From Azolla caroliniana (taxonomy: Eukaryota; Polypodiophyta): a DNA stretch of 64,000 nt. The notes under the pieces are model-generated. The model was given only the letters and a program-made list of their open reading frames with translations, did not search any database and was not told the DNA's origin. Below are positions 36,221 through 47,330 of this stretch, piece after piece. Every line of letters begins with the position of its first letter. The stretch's first letter is position 1. The stretch covers positions 15,066,001 through 15,130,000 of the forward strand of contig JBHGNT010000001.1 in NCBI GenBank assembly GCA_043228905.1. The letters are read 5' to 3'. Made by a program: the position numbers and the translations under genes.

Positions 36221-37081
36221 GTGTCATAGTGTATTTCGTACACTACATGAAAAACGTATAAAATAACCGATTGAATAAATATGAAGAAAAAGAAAGAAAT
36301 ATCAAAATATATATTACATGCATAGGGCAAGATTCAAACATTATACCTCCATGTTAATAATTTGAAGCCTTACCATTACACTAACACATCATGAGTGTTA
36401 AAAAAGTAGATATCCCACATAGAAAGGTTACTTCACGCATATTTTCTAAAGCTTTACTTAAAAGAAAATCACATGATAGAAAAAAGCTACACATGCACAT
36501 TTAGCGTGCATAAACACTATAGTCGATAAAAAACGCATGAGGTTAGAGAAAGCATGATCACTTTTAGAAAAAGTATGTTAGAGAAAGCATATAGTCTATA
36601 GATAATAAAAAGCATGGATTGCTAAGACTCTCTCATCACTATATAAGGATGGGGAGCACAATGCAATAAAGAGGTAGGAAAACTTTGGAAATTGGATATA
36701 TTTACAAAAACACCAATTAATAAATTATATTCGTGGGATTCACGAAATAAACTGTACTTGTGGGATTCACAAGGTTTCTATATCTCTCTCATTCAATCAA
36801 AATTCATATTCTTATCTTAATATTAATTAATCTAATAAAATACATTATACTCGTGGGATTCACGAGGTTTCTATATCTCTCTCATTCAATCCAAATTCAT
36901 ATTCTTATCTTAATATTGATTAATCTAATAAAATACATTATACTCGTGGGATTCACGAGGTTTCTATCTCTCTTTCTTAGAATCTATTCATAACTATACT
37001 CGTCTCAAATTCTTCCTCCTCCTAGTCCAAAACCCCAGCTGTTCCCCCCCGACTCACGCAACGATCCGACGTCGAAAGGCA
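36221..37081 (+). repeat. LTR-A copy 2: solo LTR in the LINE (about 861 bp)
   Basis: It matches LTR-A copy 1 along its length. It carries an inverted tRNA-like module (box B side 36330-36340, box A side about 36372-36385). A 93-bp tandem repeat runs about 36757-36975, whose units start with CTCGTGGGATTCACGAG, a 6-bp-arm hairpin. No internal element sequence is present. Confidence 0.8.
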
Positions 37082-37086
37082 CAACA

Positions 37087-37600
37087 ACGGTATGGGGGGT
37101 TCTCCATTCCAGTCTCTTATTGTATGAGGTAGATGATGTTGTAGAGGCTAAGATAGTCATCAACAAGCATCTAATATCTATCTCCCCTTTTCAGCAACCT
37201 CGAATGCAAATGTGTGCAACATATGTATGGAAAACAATATCTACAGTTACATTATGGACCTTATGGAAGTGTCGTTGTAAAAGACAATATGATTCCATAA
37301 TTCTCCTTCTCTTAGATATATTGCCAGAATTATGGGAGAGCTTATTGGCGGTAGTGCATGGGCAATATGACAATATGTCGGGCTCTTCGGACCTTGTTCT
37401 TAAGAAAAGGAAAAAATTGCTGCAGTTATGGAGGAAGTTGCCTCTATTCACAGTCTCCTCTCAAGGACCAATATGGAAATATCATCACCCCTGGCCCTTG
37501 CCTTGATCATCCTTTTTGTATATAACACTCTCTAAGTGTACATTTTGTAGCTTTTCAGCGTTTTTTCTTAATACTAATGAAGGAAATCTTTTCTTAACAC
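37087..37600 (+). pseudogene. LINE ORF2 C-terminus and 3' end
   Basis: Continues the LINE after LTR-A. TVWGVLHSSLLL-like text, then VWKTISTVTLWTLWKCRCKRQYD near 37225-37285 is the usual tail of plant L1 ORF2. The 3' end is T-rich and ends near 37600 without a clear poly(A). Confidence 0.7.
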
Positions 37601-39320
37601 ACTTCCACAAACAACTTGTTGAGTAATAATGCACATAGGTAAGACCATCAATACTAGATTATGGAGATCATTTCTCCTCATGTCTAATCTACATGAGGCC
37701 AATTCCACTTCTCAAATTTCGTCATAACATCATTTTATGATATTAACGAATCTTGAATATGACGTCTTAATTGGTATTGGCTATCTCCAAAATCATTCTA
37801 GCTATGGTATTGAGGCAATGATTTTAGATAGTTAGGAACTCGAAAACATGAATACACCCATATTTGTACTCAAAATTTTCCTCATAGGGTAAATTTGGTT
37901 TTTTTCTCTTTCTATGAAAGCATTAGAATTAGAATGAGAAAATTTTATCCATAAACATTTCAATCTTGACCCATGAGATCTATTTACACAAATATTCTTG
38001 GCGTGTGTCTCATTCCTAAGAAGTGATATTTATCCTTTCGAGAGAAAAGTGTCAACATATGAATAGTACACTCACATAATATCCCGACCTTCTAGGTGGT
38101 GCTTAGTATGAACTCTAAGTTATCACACTCTCTTAATGTGTCGATAAACCTCTCATGAATCCCACTATATGTTGACCATGGACAAAGCAAATGATATGAA
38201 TCCTCTATTTTCTAGGTCTTCATTGAACACCTTACATTTCATCGTACTTGATAAATTTTGATGCCATGATAGAACTTCCATACCTAGCTTTAGGGTAAAA
38301 GCTTTATGAGAGTTAAAATTGATGATGGTTACATATTATCGTTTAATATGATCGTTTTTAACATACCTTTATCTTTTCTATATAGTCAATTTTTCTAATG
38401 TTAGAATGTAAAAATAAAGGTCACATTTGATGCCTAAATGTAAAATAAAGTACTTGTATTTGAAAAGTATTTATAATATATGCATATATATGAAGAAAAG
38501 GTGGGAAAGATGAATTTCAATCAATGGGAAAGACCTTCACATTGTTGTTGGATGGATGGCCCCCCTCCCTCCAATCACAACAGTATACAAATTAAAGAGT
38601 AAATAAAATAGTAAGAGGGTGAGGTGTTGTGAGTTTGGAAGAAAAAGTGCAAGTATATAGATAATGCTAACATCCTTGGGATGAGGAATTTACTTTTGCA
38701 ATTATATTTGCCATTTCTTACACATCTATTTAATTAGACTCTATCTTATACGATGGATGGATTTGCATCCCCTTAGTACAAAATTATAGAATGGGAAAAG
38801 AATTTGCATCAAAGAGAAAGACCTTCACGTGGTTGATGAATGTATGGGGCCCCCACTACAGCATTATACAAATGAAGATGTGAATAAAATAGCCAAAGGT
38901 TGGTGTGTTATCAAATTAAGAGTAAAACAGGGTCTATAAAATAATTCGTCACTATTACTTATGCACCTAGTTTTATTTGAATCAATTAACAACTAAAAGG
39001 CCATGACCATGACAGATAGAATGGATGGATGGATGGGCCTCCCACTATAAGAATATAAAAATCAAAGTTTTAGTAAAGGAGCACGAGAAATAAAGGAAAC
39101 ATATACATAAATATTGATACTTATTGTCCTCATTCCGACATTCGAGTTCCTTTGTAGGAATCAATGGTCCTTCTCACCAACCCGATTTTCACTTTGATCA
39201 ATTACAACACCAATAATGTTCTTCCTTTGCACTCACTTTGCCTTTTTAAAGGAGTTCAAAAGTAAATTGAAGATCCTCTCTTCCTCTACTGTAAATAAAT
39301 AAGTGGTTCCTCACATGAAG
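37601..39320. promoter_or_regulatory. Upstream region of the dirigent gene with three diverged repeats
   Basis: No gene. A block with GAAAGACCTTCAC, TGGATGGATGG and a C-rich run, then CA..TATACAAAT and AATAAAATAG, occurs near 38529-38615 and again near 38815-38905. A shorter third copy (GGATGGATGGGCCTCCCACTATAAGAATATAAA) is near 39020-39055. A (GA)n run at about 39366-39388 sits in the probable 5' leader. Confidence 0.5.
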
Positions 39321-39424
39321 CCATGTATCCCCAATACATACACATATGCTTCAAGTTCCTACTAAAGAGAGAGAGAGAGAGAGAGAGTTCCATCCTTGGA
39401 ATTGAAGTATCTACCATTTCAACA

Positions 39425-39937
39425 ATGGCTCCTGTCACATCCTCAGCCTCTGCTGCTCGCCGACATCCTCCTCACGGACCTGAAACCTTCACATTCTACA
39501 TCCACAACCAAGTATACAACCCGGCAGTCAACAACTCCGATTTCGACTCCGCGTACAGTGCGGGGCCCTTGGATCTGGGGCAGCCCAACCCTTATAGCTT
39601 TGGTGTCCGTTCCACGTTCGAGAACCGAATCACAGCAGACCCATCCCCAGAATCGGAGCCCATCGGGGTGGCTCAGGGTGTGTGGATGTTCGACTCCCAG
39701 AAGGGATACGTCCTCATGCATGTCTTTACCGCTACCATCACATCGGGACCTTACACAGGCACCATAGCCATCATGGGCCAGGTTGAGGAGTCCCTGTCCA
39801 CCCGCACCTTGGCTGTGGTTGGTGGCACCGGAGACTTTCTGGCGGCACGTGGTGTCGCCATAAACAAGCTCGTGTCCATAGACCGAACGCCGCCCACCCA
39901 CTGGACCCTCTCCTTCGATCTGGATCTCTACTACTAA
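39425..39937 (+). CDS. Dirigent-family protein, no evident signal peptide
   Basis: Dirigent proteins steer stereoselective coupling of phenoxy radicals (lignans, lignin-like products) or act as related cyclisation guides. The 170-residue single-exon frame shows the family blocks in order: FTFYIHNQVYNP (about 21-32), SFGVRSTFENRITADP, GVAQGVWMFDSQKG, LMHVFTATI, GPYTGTIAIMGQ and the hallmark VVGGTGDFLAARGVA, ending SFDLDLYY. I chose the ATG at 39425 (context AACAATGG). The frame is open upstream to 39323, but the extra residues come from a (GA)n leader. Family members usually have a secretory signal; here the N-terminus (MAPVTSSASAARRHPPHG) is not hydrophobic, so the protein may be cytosolic or the signal may lie in an unseen exon. 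No damage is visible. It is an intact-looking host gene. Confidence 0.9.
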   Translation: MAPVTSSASAARRHPPHGPETFTFYIHNQVYNPAVNNSDFDSAYSAGPLDLGQPNPYSFGVRSTFENRITADPSPESEPIGVAQGVWMFDSQKGYVLMHVFTATITSGPYTGTIAIMGQVEESLSTRTLAVVGGTGDFLAARGVAINKLVSIDRTPPTHWTLSFDLDLYY

Positions 39938-40855
39938 CTAAGTTCCCATCCAACTCTAATATGTATATTGTGGTGTGCAGCATGTGTTTATGTGCATTTC
40001 ACAATATGAGCCTGTGATGTTTTATGATTTATATTTGTAATTTTTGGCTATACTTTACTTTCCCTTTATAATGTATTTTGTCTTTCTTTACTTCCATATT
40101 TACAATATGTAGGCGTTAGGAATCAAATATGTATATGGCAGTGACTTTCTTTTCTCTCCAAACTTGGTTTGTTTTGTGGATTTGGTTAAACAAGGGTATG
40201 GTAATGCAACTTACTAGTTGCCAATGATGTCATTATGGTGATGAGACACCACACCGACTCTTAGATAAAAAGCCACGTCTTTTAGTATTTACAACTTATT
40301 TAGTTATTTTCATTTTGTTTCAGTACCGTATCATTTTATTTGAGCTTTGCAACACGAGAAAATGCCGGCCTCCATTGAGGTTGATGGCATGAACCATCCC
40401 TACCTTTCCTTCTTCAATTAGATGAGACATGTGTAATGTCATCACATTGTAGCTATGACGTTGGAACTTCAAATAATTTCATTTCTTCAAGCGTCACTCG
40501 AATGCAATCAACTTTAGTTCATGAGAAGGAAATTGTTGTTTGTTCCTAGGACCAACAATCAATGGCTCCACCATTAGTGGAGAAACAAAACCAATAGAGT
40601 AAATTTCTGATTGTCCACATTTCCTCCCAATAAGAGAAACTCCAACTTGTAGATGATCTCCCAGTCTCGATAGTAGATGAGGGATTTTTCCAACCACTTA
40701 AAGTAACTTTGGATGAGTTTGATTGGGTGGATGAATAGGTAATTGGACAAACTCTTTAGTCTTCAAGGTATCCAGAAACATATTCTAAGGTGTGCTAATG
40801 TCTTTGCCTTTGGAGGCTATCTAGATACCTAATACATCTATCGCTTTCTATTGAG
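39938..40855. other. 3' flank of the dirigent gene; no gene seen
   Basis: AT-rich after the stop. Short ORFs on either strand have no recognised domain. The region runs into a copia LTR near 40856. Confidence 0.4.
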
Positions 40856-41545
40856 TGACAAGCTCAACATCAGTCGAATCAGTTGAAGCAACCGAAAGCC
40901 GGATCGACTGAAGAGAGTTGGACAAAGATGTTGAAAACCGGATCCGTTGAAGAAGTCGTTAGGGCCTATATTCCTATTTTAGTTATAGGAATGTTATAGG
41001 CAAGTTAGTGACAGAGTTCATAAGTGCACTTTAAGTACTTTGTCAGTATTTGTGTCAACCTACTCTTAGGGGCTTGTATATTAACTGCTCAATGAGCACA
41101 TTGTATGTACTGGGAGTTTTGGTAATGGGAAGTTTTTATTGTTGTCTACTAACAGAGTCTCTCTCTCATTGTGTACTTGTCTCTCACACTCATTCTTTGT
41201 GTTTTACCTAACTATCTATTGTTTTTGCCGGCTAACCCGACAACCTGTGTAAACTTTTGCACATAAACTTTTACATGGTATTAGAGTGCGAGGGTTAGAA
41301 GAATCCTCTGCAACCAACTTAGCTTTCAAACATAGTTCAAGCAACTGGTTTCCGAAAAGGAAAAGACAAGACCATGGACAGAATGATGGGAAGTCCTTCC
41401 TGACGGAAAAGCTCGACGGGGGAAACTATGCATCTTGGGTGCATATAACATGCATCAATACCTCCTCAGACATGGGTATTGTAGTTATGTGGAAGGAGCA
41501 AATGAGGTACCGCCAGAGCTGATACACCGAGACATTCCATCCTGG
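40856..41545 (+). mobile_element. Copia-5: 5' LTR, primer site and gag start
   Basis: The LTR ends TTTTACA at 41275. TGGTATTAGAGTG at 41276-41288 is an iMet primer site with one change. Gag follows with FLTEKLDGGNYASWVH near 41395-41445. The LTR left end (TGACAAGCTC near 40856) is uncertain. The element is cut at 41545 by the Copia-4 LTR. Confidence 0.7.
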
Positions 41546-43606
41546 TGTTGAATGTGGGTGTCTAATGGACGTATTCACACTGTCTCCTTTTGTACACACT
41601 AGGTCTAGGCTATTTATGTAAATAGTGAGAAGGGAAGTTGCCCTAAGTTAGTCAGTATATAAACTGACTTTGTAACCTAGTTTTGTTGGTTGATATAACT
41701 TAGTTCATATTGTGCCCAACGTCTCTCTCTCTTGCATTCTAAGTGGCTCATTGTTCTATGTCTTTGTTGCCATCAATCTACCTTGATTGTATCTTCTTAT
41801 TCACATTCTTTTAGAAAAGTGTTGACTTGTTCCGTACGAGATGGCTGCATCTCCAACATCTGGTATGAGAGCTTAAGGCTCTTTCGATTCTGCTGCTGTC
41901 GTCTATCTAGTTTCTATCAACAACTCTTCTTCTGTACACCGTGAAGATCTCGGTTGGCAACTCTCTACAAGATCATTTTCACGAAGAGAAATGCCGGCAA
42001 AATCTGCACTCCACTATTCTAAATCTGCACTTCACTCCTATGATCATAGCCGCTTAGAGTGAGATTTCACATCACAAGCTCTACCTCAATCGAACTACAT
42101 TGGATTAGACAACAATCGAATAGGTCACCTACCGCTAGTCACTCGCATGTCGTAATCACTCGTAGTTGTCTGGGCTCCAAGAACAACCCCCTTCTATGCT
42201 TCATTCGACTAGACAACATTCAGAAAGATTAGATGAATTTGTTCTTCTCATTGTCATAGTCACCTGAAGCAGAATCGGCCTGGATAATCGGCACATACTC
42301 TGTGTTCAGAAATCTCGAAAATCGACATTTGAAATCGAATCGACATACTCGGGTCCAACTCGACTAGGTTAGTCAGTCGTAGTCACTTCGGGTCGAGTCT
42401 ACCGAATTTCGAATCAGATTCGGCTTGTGTTCAAACTGGGCTAGAACGAATTTGGGCGAGCCAATCTGATGCACGCAACCACTGTTCATAGCCAACCCTG
42501 AACAAAGTCCCCCAAAATCGGCACAGATGGCATCAACATCTGGCTCGTCAAAGATGAGTCTAAGGAAGTTCGATGGATCGAACTTCAACTTTTGGAAGGA
42601 GCACATGCAAGACTATTTAGTAGTCAAGGGGAAAATTATTAGAGATATGTACTAATGTAAGCAAAGGACAAGGATAAACGATAGATCTAGATAGAGAGGA
42701 GAGAGAGAAAGAAGGGTGCCGATCCACCCGACCACCCCCGAGCGAAGGGATCGAGACGGACTCGAGCCTCGATCGGCATCCCATACCACCACCTTGGCGT
42801 TGAGTCGTACCTGGTGCTAGCGTGCTCGCTAAGAGAGTTGACCCACCACAAGAACAGAGTCTCAACGTAGTCAAAAGATGATGAAATGAGGGTAGCTAGG
42901 CCTCTTATTTATAGCGATACCCAAGGACCCCAGGCAAGTTCACACTTGGCCTAATGGGTTGTCTCAATCCCAAGGATTAAAAGTAATCCTCCCCTTCTTT
43001 ACACTCTCGTTTAACCCTCACACTTATCCATGTGTATAGAATACTACGGTAAATTCTCACTACGGGATATTATATGGTCATGCCCGTAGCACAAATCGAC
43101 CCCATCGAAACGAAAATGCTCCAGAAGGATACAAGCTGCTTGAATGAGAGAAACTCGATAGAATTGTTTGAGTCATTATTTAGATGCACCTATCGGAATC
43201 AGTGTACTTTACGGTGCAATCGTATTCAACTATGGAAGACAGTTTCAAACACTTATGAAAAGAAGGTCGCCGCCATGAAGATATATTTGATACGAAGCCT
43301 CTATAACGTTCGGTTGAAAGAATCTGATTCGGTCCAGGCGCACCTCAACGAGTACGAAAGTCTAAGCTCCCAAATTTCGGCTCAAGGGACGACTATCAAA
43401 GATGAACTAAGAGCAATGTTGCTTATGAGTAGTATCCCCCCTTTGTAGGAAACTTTCGTCACAACCGTGTGCAACGCATCGACAACGGTCGTTACATACT
43501 CCTCAATCACGAGCGTAATTTTGATTGAAGCAGCTTAGAGGAAATCTTTTGCAAACAATTTGGCCAATAACACGTATGTAGTACAAGGTTTGACCGACCA
43601 ATCGAA
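41546..43606 (+). mobile_element. Copia-4: LTR, primer site and gag, split by LTR-E
   Basis: The LTR 41546-41858 runs TGTTGAATG to CTCCAACA with a TATA box (GTATATAAAC) near 41657. The primer site TGGTATGAGAGC starts at 41861. Gag starts at the ATG at 42554 (MSLRKFDGSNFNFWKEHM), is interrupted in codon 28-29 by LTR-E, and resumes at 43092. Then come MLQKD, LWKTVSNTYEKK, YLIRSLYNVRLKESDSVQAHLNEY and ELRAMLLMSSIPPL, a standard UBN2 gag. A TAG follows at 43447, then the sequence runs into Gypsy-4 LTR sequence at about 43610. The element has no 3' part. Confidence 0.85.
42637..43091 (-). repeat. LTR-E copy 1: solo LTR (455 bp) in Copia-4 gag
   Basis: Reverse complement of 51149-51604. Flanked by AAAAT (42632-42636) and CAAAT (43092-43096), a duplication with one change. 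Joining the sides gives an unbroken gag reading (VKGKIDPIE). Confidence 0.9.
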
Positions 43607-43919
43607 CAATTGAGGAAGGCCGTTGCACCCTCGGTTTCATCAAATTATTCTCTGTCCATTCGGACAGAGACACTCTTTGATTTCCTAGACATTCAATGCA
43701 TCACATCTAGTCTATTTACCCCCATCATCCTACTCCTAGTTATGTACAAGGTATTAATTGGTGTGGAAAGTGTAGGGCTGGTTCATGCACCCTGCTTCGC
43801 CGATTCCGCTTCTCGCCGGTTTTCTTCACGACATCCACCCCTCCCAAACCGCACATCCACCGGTATGCGCCAGAGAGGGACAGATACTGGAGAAAACTGG
43901 CTCGCGTTCACTCGTCGCC

Positions 43920-45549
43920 ATCCGGACTATCGCCGTCCCGGAACCAATTGTCGTCGTTATCGCTCCCCCGCTCCAGCTCGTCTTCGTACCGCTTCTTGAA
44001 CGCTTTAATCCACTTTCTGGCTACAGCACCGCCAATCGTGTCCCGTCGAGCTCCGCAACATGGTACGTGCCGTTGTTGTTCGTGCTCATCACCATGTAGA
44101 GCCCGAACCATCTCCTGGAGAATTTGCGGGTCGCCTTGTGTTGGTTGTCGAGGTTGCTGTCGTAAACCAGCACACAGTTGCCTTCCTCGATCTTCTTCGG
44201 TCGTAGCTGGTGCGTCCAGTCGAACCGGGTTTTGTTTTGTTGCATGCAGCTTCTCATTCACCCGTTCCACGTCCTCCGGCCTCCGCTCAAGTTTCCGGAT
44301 CCGCGTCGCCAACAACTCTTCCCGGCTCATTTCGTCCTTCTACCCCACCACGGCCCACGAAGAAATCGTCTATTCCACCGGCATGATCGGCTTATGCCCA
44401 TACATTAGTTCCGCCGGCATGAACCCTGTTACCGAACTGTGCGTAGTCCGGTCCACCCATAGCACATAGGGTAAGAGCCGCGACCAATTCCTGACTTGGC
44501 CTCCACACGCCCGTACTAACGCTTTGACGATCGGCCCGTGTCCGCGTTCCACCTTCCCATTAGTGTCCGAGTTTAACCCCTAGCCGGTCAAACAACTCTT
44601 CCGCCTCTTGTGGGTCCAATTCCCCGCGGTCGGCCATGATCTTACCGACGCACACGTATTGGCATACCACATCTTCGATTAGAAACCGGCACACGGCCGC
44701 AGTCATTTTGTTCTGCAACGCTCGGCCTTCCAACTGGTTCGTCAGGTCCTCCCGAGCCAGCACCAGATATTGCATCTGCCCTACCCCCATCGGCATCTTC
44801 ACCAGATCCACCATCCACTTGAAGTGGACGGTCTGAGGGTAGGTCGGGTGAAGCTCGTCTCGATGTCAGACTATGGAGTGCATCTGCATCGTCACCAGAT
44901 CCACCATCCACTTGAAGTGGACGGTCTGAGGGTAGGTCGGGTGAAGCTCGTCTCGATGTCAGACTATGGAGTGCATCTGCATCGTCACCAGATCCACCAT
45001 CCACTTGAAGTGGACGGTCTGAGGGTAGGTCGGGTGAAGCTCGTCTCGATGTCAGACTATGGAGTGCATCTGACATCTTTCGCAAGTCGTTACGAACTGA
45101 TGCAGGTTCCGGTATAGTCCCAACCACCAGTACTTCCCCTTCAGCTTCTCGAATGTGGCCCATGTCCAGCGGTGTCGGGCCCAAGGACTCTCGTTGTAGT
45201 CCATAAGCAGCGCTTTCTGCTCGTCCTCCCTCGCCACTACCCGGAGTGGGGTGCCACTTCGCTTCTTCGGGTGCTTCCATATGCGCCCTTCCCGTAGGAA
45301 GAACCGATACGCCTTCTTCCGCACTTGACAGGCATCTTCTCTCGTCCAGGCCGCGTCCGGCGTCATCGTCCGTAGGAACTTCCCGATTCGGAGCCACTCT
45401 CCGTCGTATTCGCTCTTATCGAACTTGTTTTGCGCTCGAGTGGTCCCCTTTCTTGTTGTTACGTTGGCTGACCCGAAGAAGTCCTCGCCGACTTCTTCAT
45501 TATCCGAAACCATGCCGTCCTCGTCGCTGAACCGCGCCCTTGCAAGCAT
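43920..45549 (-). pseudogene. Gypsy-4 integrase with tandem 93-bp expansion
   Basis: Order on the minus strand: EYDGEWLRIGKFLRTMT, KRSGTPLRVVAREDEQ, HRWTWATFEKLKGKYWW, then the C..C pair in TTCERCQ near 45070. The core starts TVHFKWMVDLVKMPMGVGQ near 44765-44825; D of MADRGELD and TTHSSVTGFMPAELMYGHKP follow near 44400-44640. The chromodomain-like position holds LRPKKIEEGNCVLVYDSNLDNQ, and ESKR-type tails end it. Between zinc region and core, a 31-codon unit is present three times (44800-45072). The 251-aa open frame over this area is a different frame and not the protein. Confidence 0.8.
44800..45072. repeat. 93-bp tandem repeat, three near-identical copies
   Basis: CACCAGATCCACC starts units at 44800, 44893 and 44986, an exact 93-bp step. 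The copies are almost identical, so the expansion is recent relative to the element. Being a multiple of three, it keeps the integrase frame. Confidence 0.95.
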
Positions 45550-47165
45550 ATCGGCTATGCTATTATCTTTCCCGGAGATGTGTCGTATCTCCGGGTTTAG
45601 GGACTTGATTTACGTGATCCACCTGAGCATCGCCAGATCCGGAGTCGCGCATCCGGAGACCATACCTAGAATCAGTAGGCAGTCCGTCTCGATGATCACT
45701 TCCGTCCCGATCAAATAGTCCTTGTCGGCCTTGACTGCCGAAACGATACCCCATAGCTTGCGCTTAACTTGGGTGTATCCTCGCTGCCGCTCGCTCAATA
45801 CCTTCGCTCCGAACCGGATCGGGAATCGTACGCCTGACTGACCACCCACCCGATCCCGTCCTCCACTCAAACCTACGCCCTTTCTTCAATAGCCCGTAGA
45901 GCAGTTCCGCGACATGTGCGTAGTGCGGAATCCAGATGTGGTAGAATGCGCACGCACCCAAGAATCTGCAAACCTCCGTAATTGACCCGCAATCGTCCTT
46001 CATCACGGAAATGGCTTCTACCTTTACCGGGAACGGTTTCCGGCCATAGGGCCCGCACAGGTGTTCGACTACCAGGATCTCTGTCTGCCCAAACGCTGAT
46101 TTCTCTCCGGAGAAGCTGAGCCGCGCGCTCTCGAGCCTCTACAACACCTTATCGCAGTCGTTGATGTGGTTCACAACGAACCTCCCACATCCATCCGGCC
46201 CGACCGTTTCGTTTGCATCCTCCACCGGACACCCTTTTATCGGTATGTCATCTAGGAACGACATAGTGATGTCCGGGATGCAGTCCCTCAACACCTTGTT
46301 AACTGTGTTCACCATGTGCGCCACCGAATTCGTTCCTCCTTGTGGTAGGGTACACATCCACACCCGAGAGGACTCCACATTGTCGTGATGTCCCTGCACT
46401 CTACGGCTAGTTGGAATTGGTCGTACCCCGAGTATAAGTCACCGACAAAATAGATCGACCTTCCGGCGAAGGCCTCCACGAACTCGTCTATGGTCCACCC
46501 GATTCCTGCATTACGGATGGTCACCTTGTTGACCGGTTGCAGGTCCTGTATGAAGCGCAACGTGCCATTCTTCTTTGGCACCGTGAACCACTGATTCAAG
46601 TATGGGGTACTCGACGGTTTGAGGATAGCCATTTCCACCTTCTACTTCAGTAGCTCCATCAACATCGGGATGTGAGCTCTGGGCAGTGGAATCGGTTTGA
46701 GACTCCACGGCACATGTGGTACCGTGAAGATCACCATTGGCTCGACGATTGTCGGGTCTACGCACCTGATCTCCTCCGACGAGAATGCGAAGGCCTTCCC
46801 GTGCCTTCCGAGCATCCTCCGAAACCGGTTCTCCTCCTCTAGTAGTAGAAAGCCACCCCCACCAACCTTGAGTTGCCATAGCGTTATGCCGGTCAACCGG
46901 TGCCCTATGCCGGCTGGATTCCGTAAACTTGGGTCCGACGCGACCCCTTTTATTCACTCTCCGCTGCCCTCCGGCACGGGTGCCACAACTGGCCTCACCT
47001 TCCGGTCCACAGTCTTATACTTCGTATCCACGTGGACCGTTCGATCCGACCCGATCCTCTCCCCGAAGTCCGCGATGACTTCGTACATTCCCATCGAGCT
47101 AACCGGAATGGTCTGGTCTTTGCTAAGGCCTTTGCCGACCACCTTTCGTAATTCGCCCAAGGTTT
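45550..47165 (-). pseudogene. Gypsy-4 reverse transcriptase and RNase H
   Basis: The pre-RT block reads KYKTVDRKVRPVVAPVPEG. RT has MVIFTVPHVPWSLKPIP, RFIQDLQPVNKVTIRNAG, FVGDLYSGYDQFQLAVE, the LPQGGTNSVAHMVN block and the catalytic SFLDDIPIKG at about 46231-46260. RNase H follows with FGAKVLSERQRGYTQVKRKLWGIVSAVKADKDYL and ETDCLLILGMVSGCATPDLAMLRW (about 45600-45780). The first acidic residue block (VDTSPTGIG in Gypsy-3) is disrupted near 45840. Stops occur near 46642 and 46954. Confidence 0.85.
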
Positions 47166-47290
47166 CGTAATTGACCTATGGTGCCGACGATCGACTCAAT
47201 GCCCCTATCGAGGGCACTCGTTCCCTTGCGAGCGCTTACTAGCCGGTCGACGGCTACGACCATAGCTTCAGGAAGCTCGGATCCCCTCAT
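47166..47290 (-). pseudogene. Gypsy-4 gag start, fused to RT by deletion
   Basis: The ATG at 47288-47290 starts MRGSELPEAMVVAVDRLVSAR, matching Gypsy-5 gag (MRGNELVEAMAVAADRLVSAR). After about 43 codons the match stops and pre-RT sequence begins. AATTACGAAA occurs on both sides of the join, so the deletion may have used that short homology. About 2 kb present in Gypsy-5 is missing. Confidence 0.85.
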
Positions 47291-47312
47291 CCTTCACTCC
47301 TTTGCCGCCTGT

Positions 47313-47330
47313 TTCACGTCGGGTTCACCA
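47313..47330 (-). other. Gypsy-4 primer-binding site, tRNA-Trp type
   Basis: The minus strand reads TGGTGAACCCGACGTGAA four bases after the LTR end. From memory, plant tRNA-Trp(CCA) ends TTCACGTCGGGTTCA plus CCA, a match over 18 bases. Gypsy-5 has the identical site. Confidence 0.75.

Noticed and set aside
36760-36993. Hydrophobic repeat ORF that looks like a small membrane protein
   Set aside because: It is the 93-bp tandem repeat of LTR-A read in one frame, and the same text is in a non-coding LTR copy.
39323-39424. Upstream start of the dirigent frame
   Set aside because: The extra residues are translated from a (GA)n leader; the ATG at 39425 has the better context and precedes the conserved part.
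44642-45397. 251-aa minus-strand ORF with three 31-residue repeats
   Set aside because: It is an alternative frame over the Gypsy-4 integrase; the repeats are the 93-bp DNA triplication.
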